Positions 42,698 to 42,722 of a stretch of DNA of 42,722 nucleotides are shown piece after piece. Position 1 is the stretch's first letter. Each line of letters opens with the position of its first letter. The notes under the pieces are model-generated. The model made no database searches. It was not told the origin of the DNA and saw only the letters and a program-made list of their open reading frames with translations. Made by a program: the position numbers and the translations under genes. The stretch comes from an uncultured Lachnospiraceae bacterium (GTDB taxonomy: Bacteria > Bacillota > Clostridia > Lachnospirales > Lachnospiraceae): positions 1 through 42,722 of the forward strand of contig CAJUDQ010000020.1 of assembly GCA_910585215.1 (NCBI GenBank), given 5' to 3'.

Positions 42698-42722
42698 AGA
42701 TCGGAAGAGCGTCGTGTAGGGA
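42698..42722. other. Illumina TruSeq adapter sequence (artefact)
   Basis: The final 25 bases begin AGATCGGAAGAGCGTCGTGT, the standard TruSeq universal-adapter read-through sequence. They are not genomic and should be trimmed. Confidence 0.99.

Overview
The window reads as a contig-end segment of a low-GC, strictly anaerobic Firmicute, most likely a Lachnospiraceae (class Clostridia) gut bacterium. I base this on the AT-rich base composition, strong GGAGG ribosome binding sites, near-consensus sigma-A promoters with 17-bp spacers, an E. coli-like DHAD whose cysteine pattern suits a [4Fe-4S] enzyme, a T-box-controlled methionyl-tRNA synthetase and the clostridial recA-cinA-pgsA-rimO-rpoZ-yicC order. 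The genus cannot be fixed by reading alone.

Layout. 36-1409 (+) is argH. From 1514 to 31635 almost everything is on the minus strand, in short operons: glgB-mscS (4-bp overlap); a NrtR-like Nudix/winged-helix regulator, an M18 aminopeptidase and a half-length MreB-like protein; leuB-ilvD-ilvB-serC-serA (branched-chain amino acids plus serine, one promoter); recA-recX; yicC-rpoZ-rimO-pgsA-pncC (gmk and remA are absent from their usual place); rluF-ligA-cdd; metG behind a Met-specific T-box leader; a GH51 arabinofuranosidase with a small Cys-rich protein; and malic enzyme-thiM-thiE-HAD phosphatase. A sodium/solute symporter (+, 31827-33353) has a leader with competing hairpins. It converges on a strong terminator shared with dacA, which follows a Cache-PAS sensor that has lost, or never had, an output domain. 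A cysteine desulfurase (-) and a SpoVB-like flippase (+) diverge at 37.5 kb, followed by metA (+).

Downstream of the metA terminator (from about 40140) the character changes to a degraded mobile region: short direct repeats, five phased copies of an 11-bp repeat, a tyrosine-recombinase C-terminal fragment carrying a 42-bp in-frame tandem duplication, a complete Phd/YefM-RelE/ParE toxin-antitoxin pair, decayed dockerin-like and antitoxin-like remnants, an integrase N-terminal fragment, and very AT-rich sequence. The last 25 bases (42698-42722) are Illumina TruSeq adapter sequence, so the contig end is a technical artefact.

Most of the window is core metabolism and housekeeping. The items I consider most worth a second look are the half-MreB in an aminopeptidase operon, the output-less Cache-PAS sensor, the duplicated translation start of the cysteine desulfurase, the symporter leader, and the integrase/att remnant with its toxin-antitoxin insert. 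I did not find a clearly new multi-gene defence or biosynthetic system.
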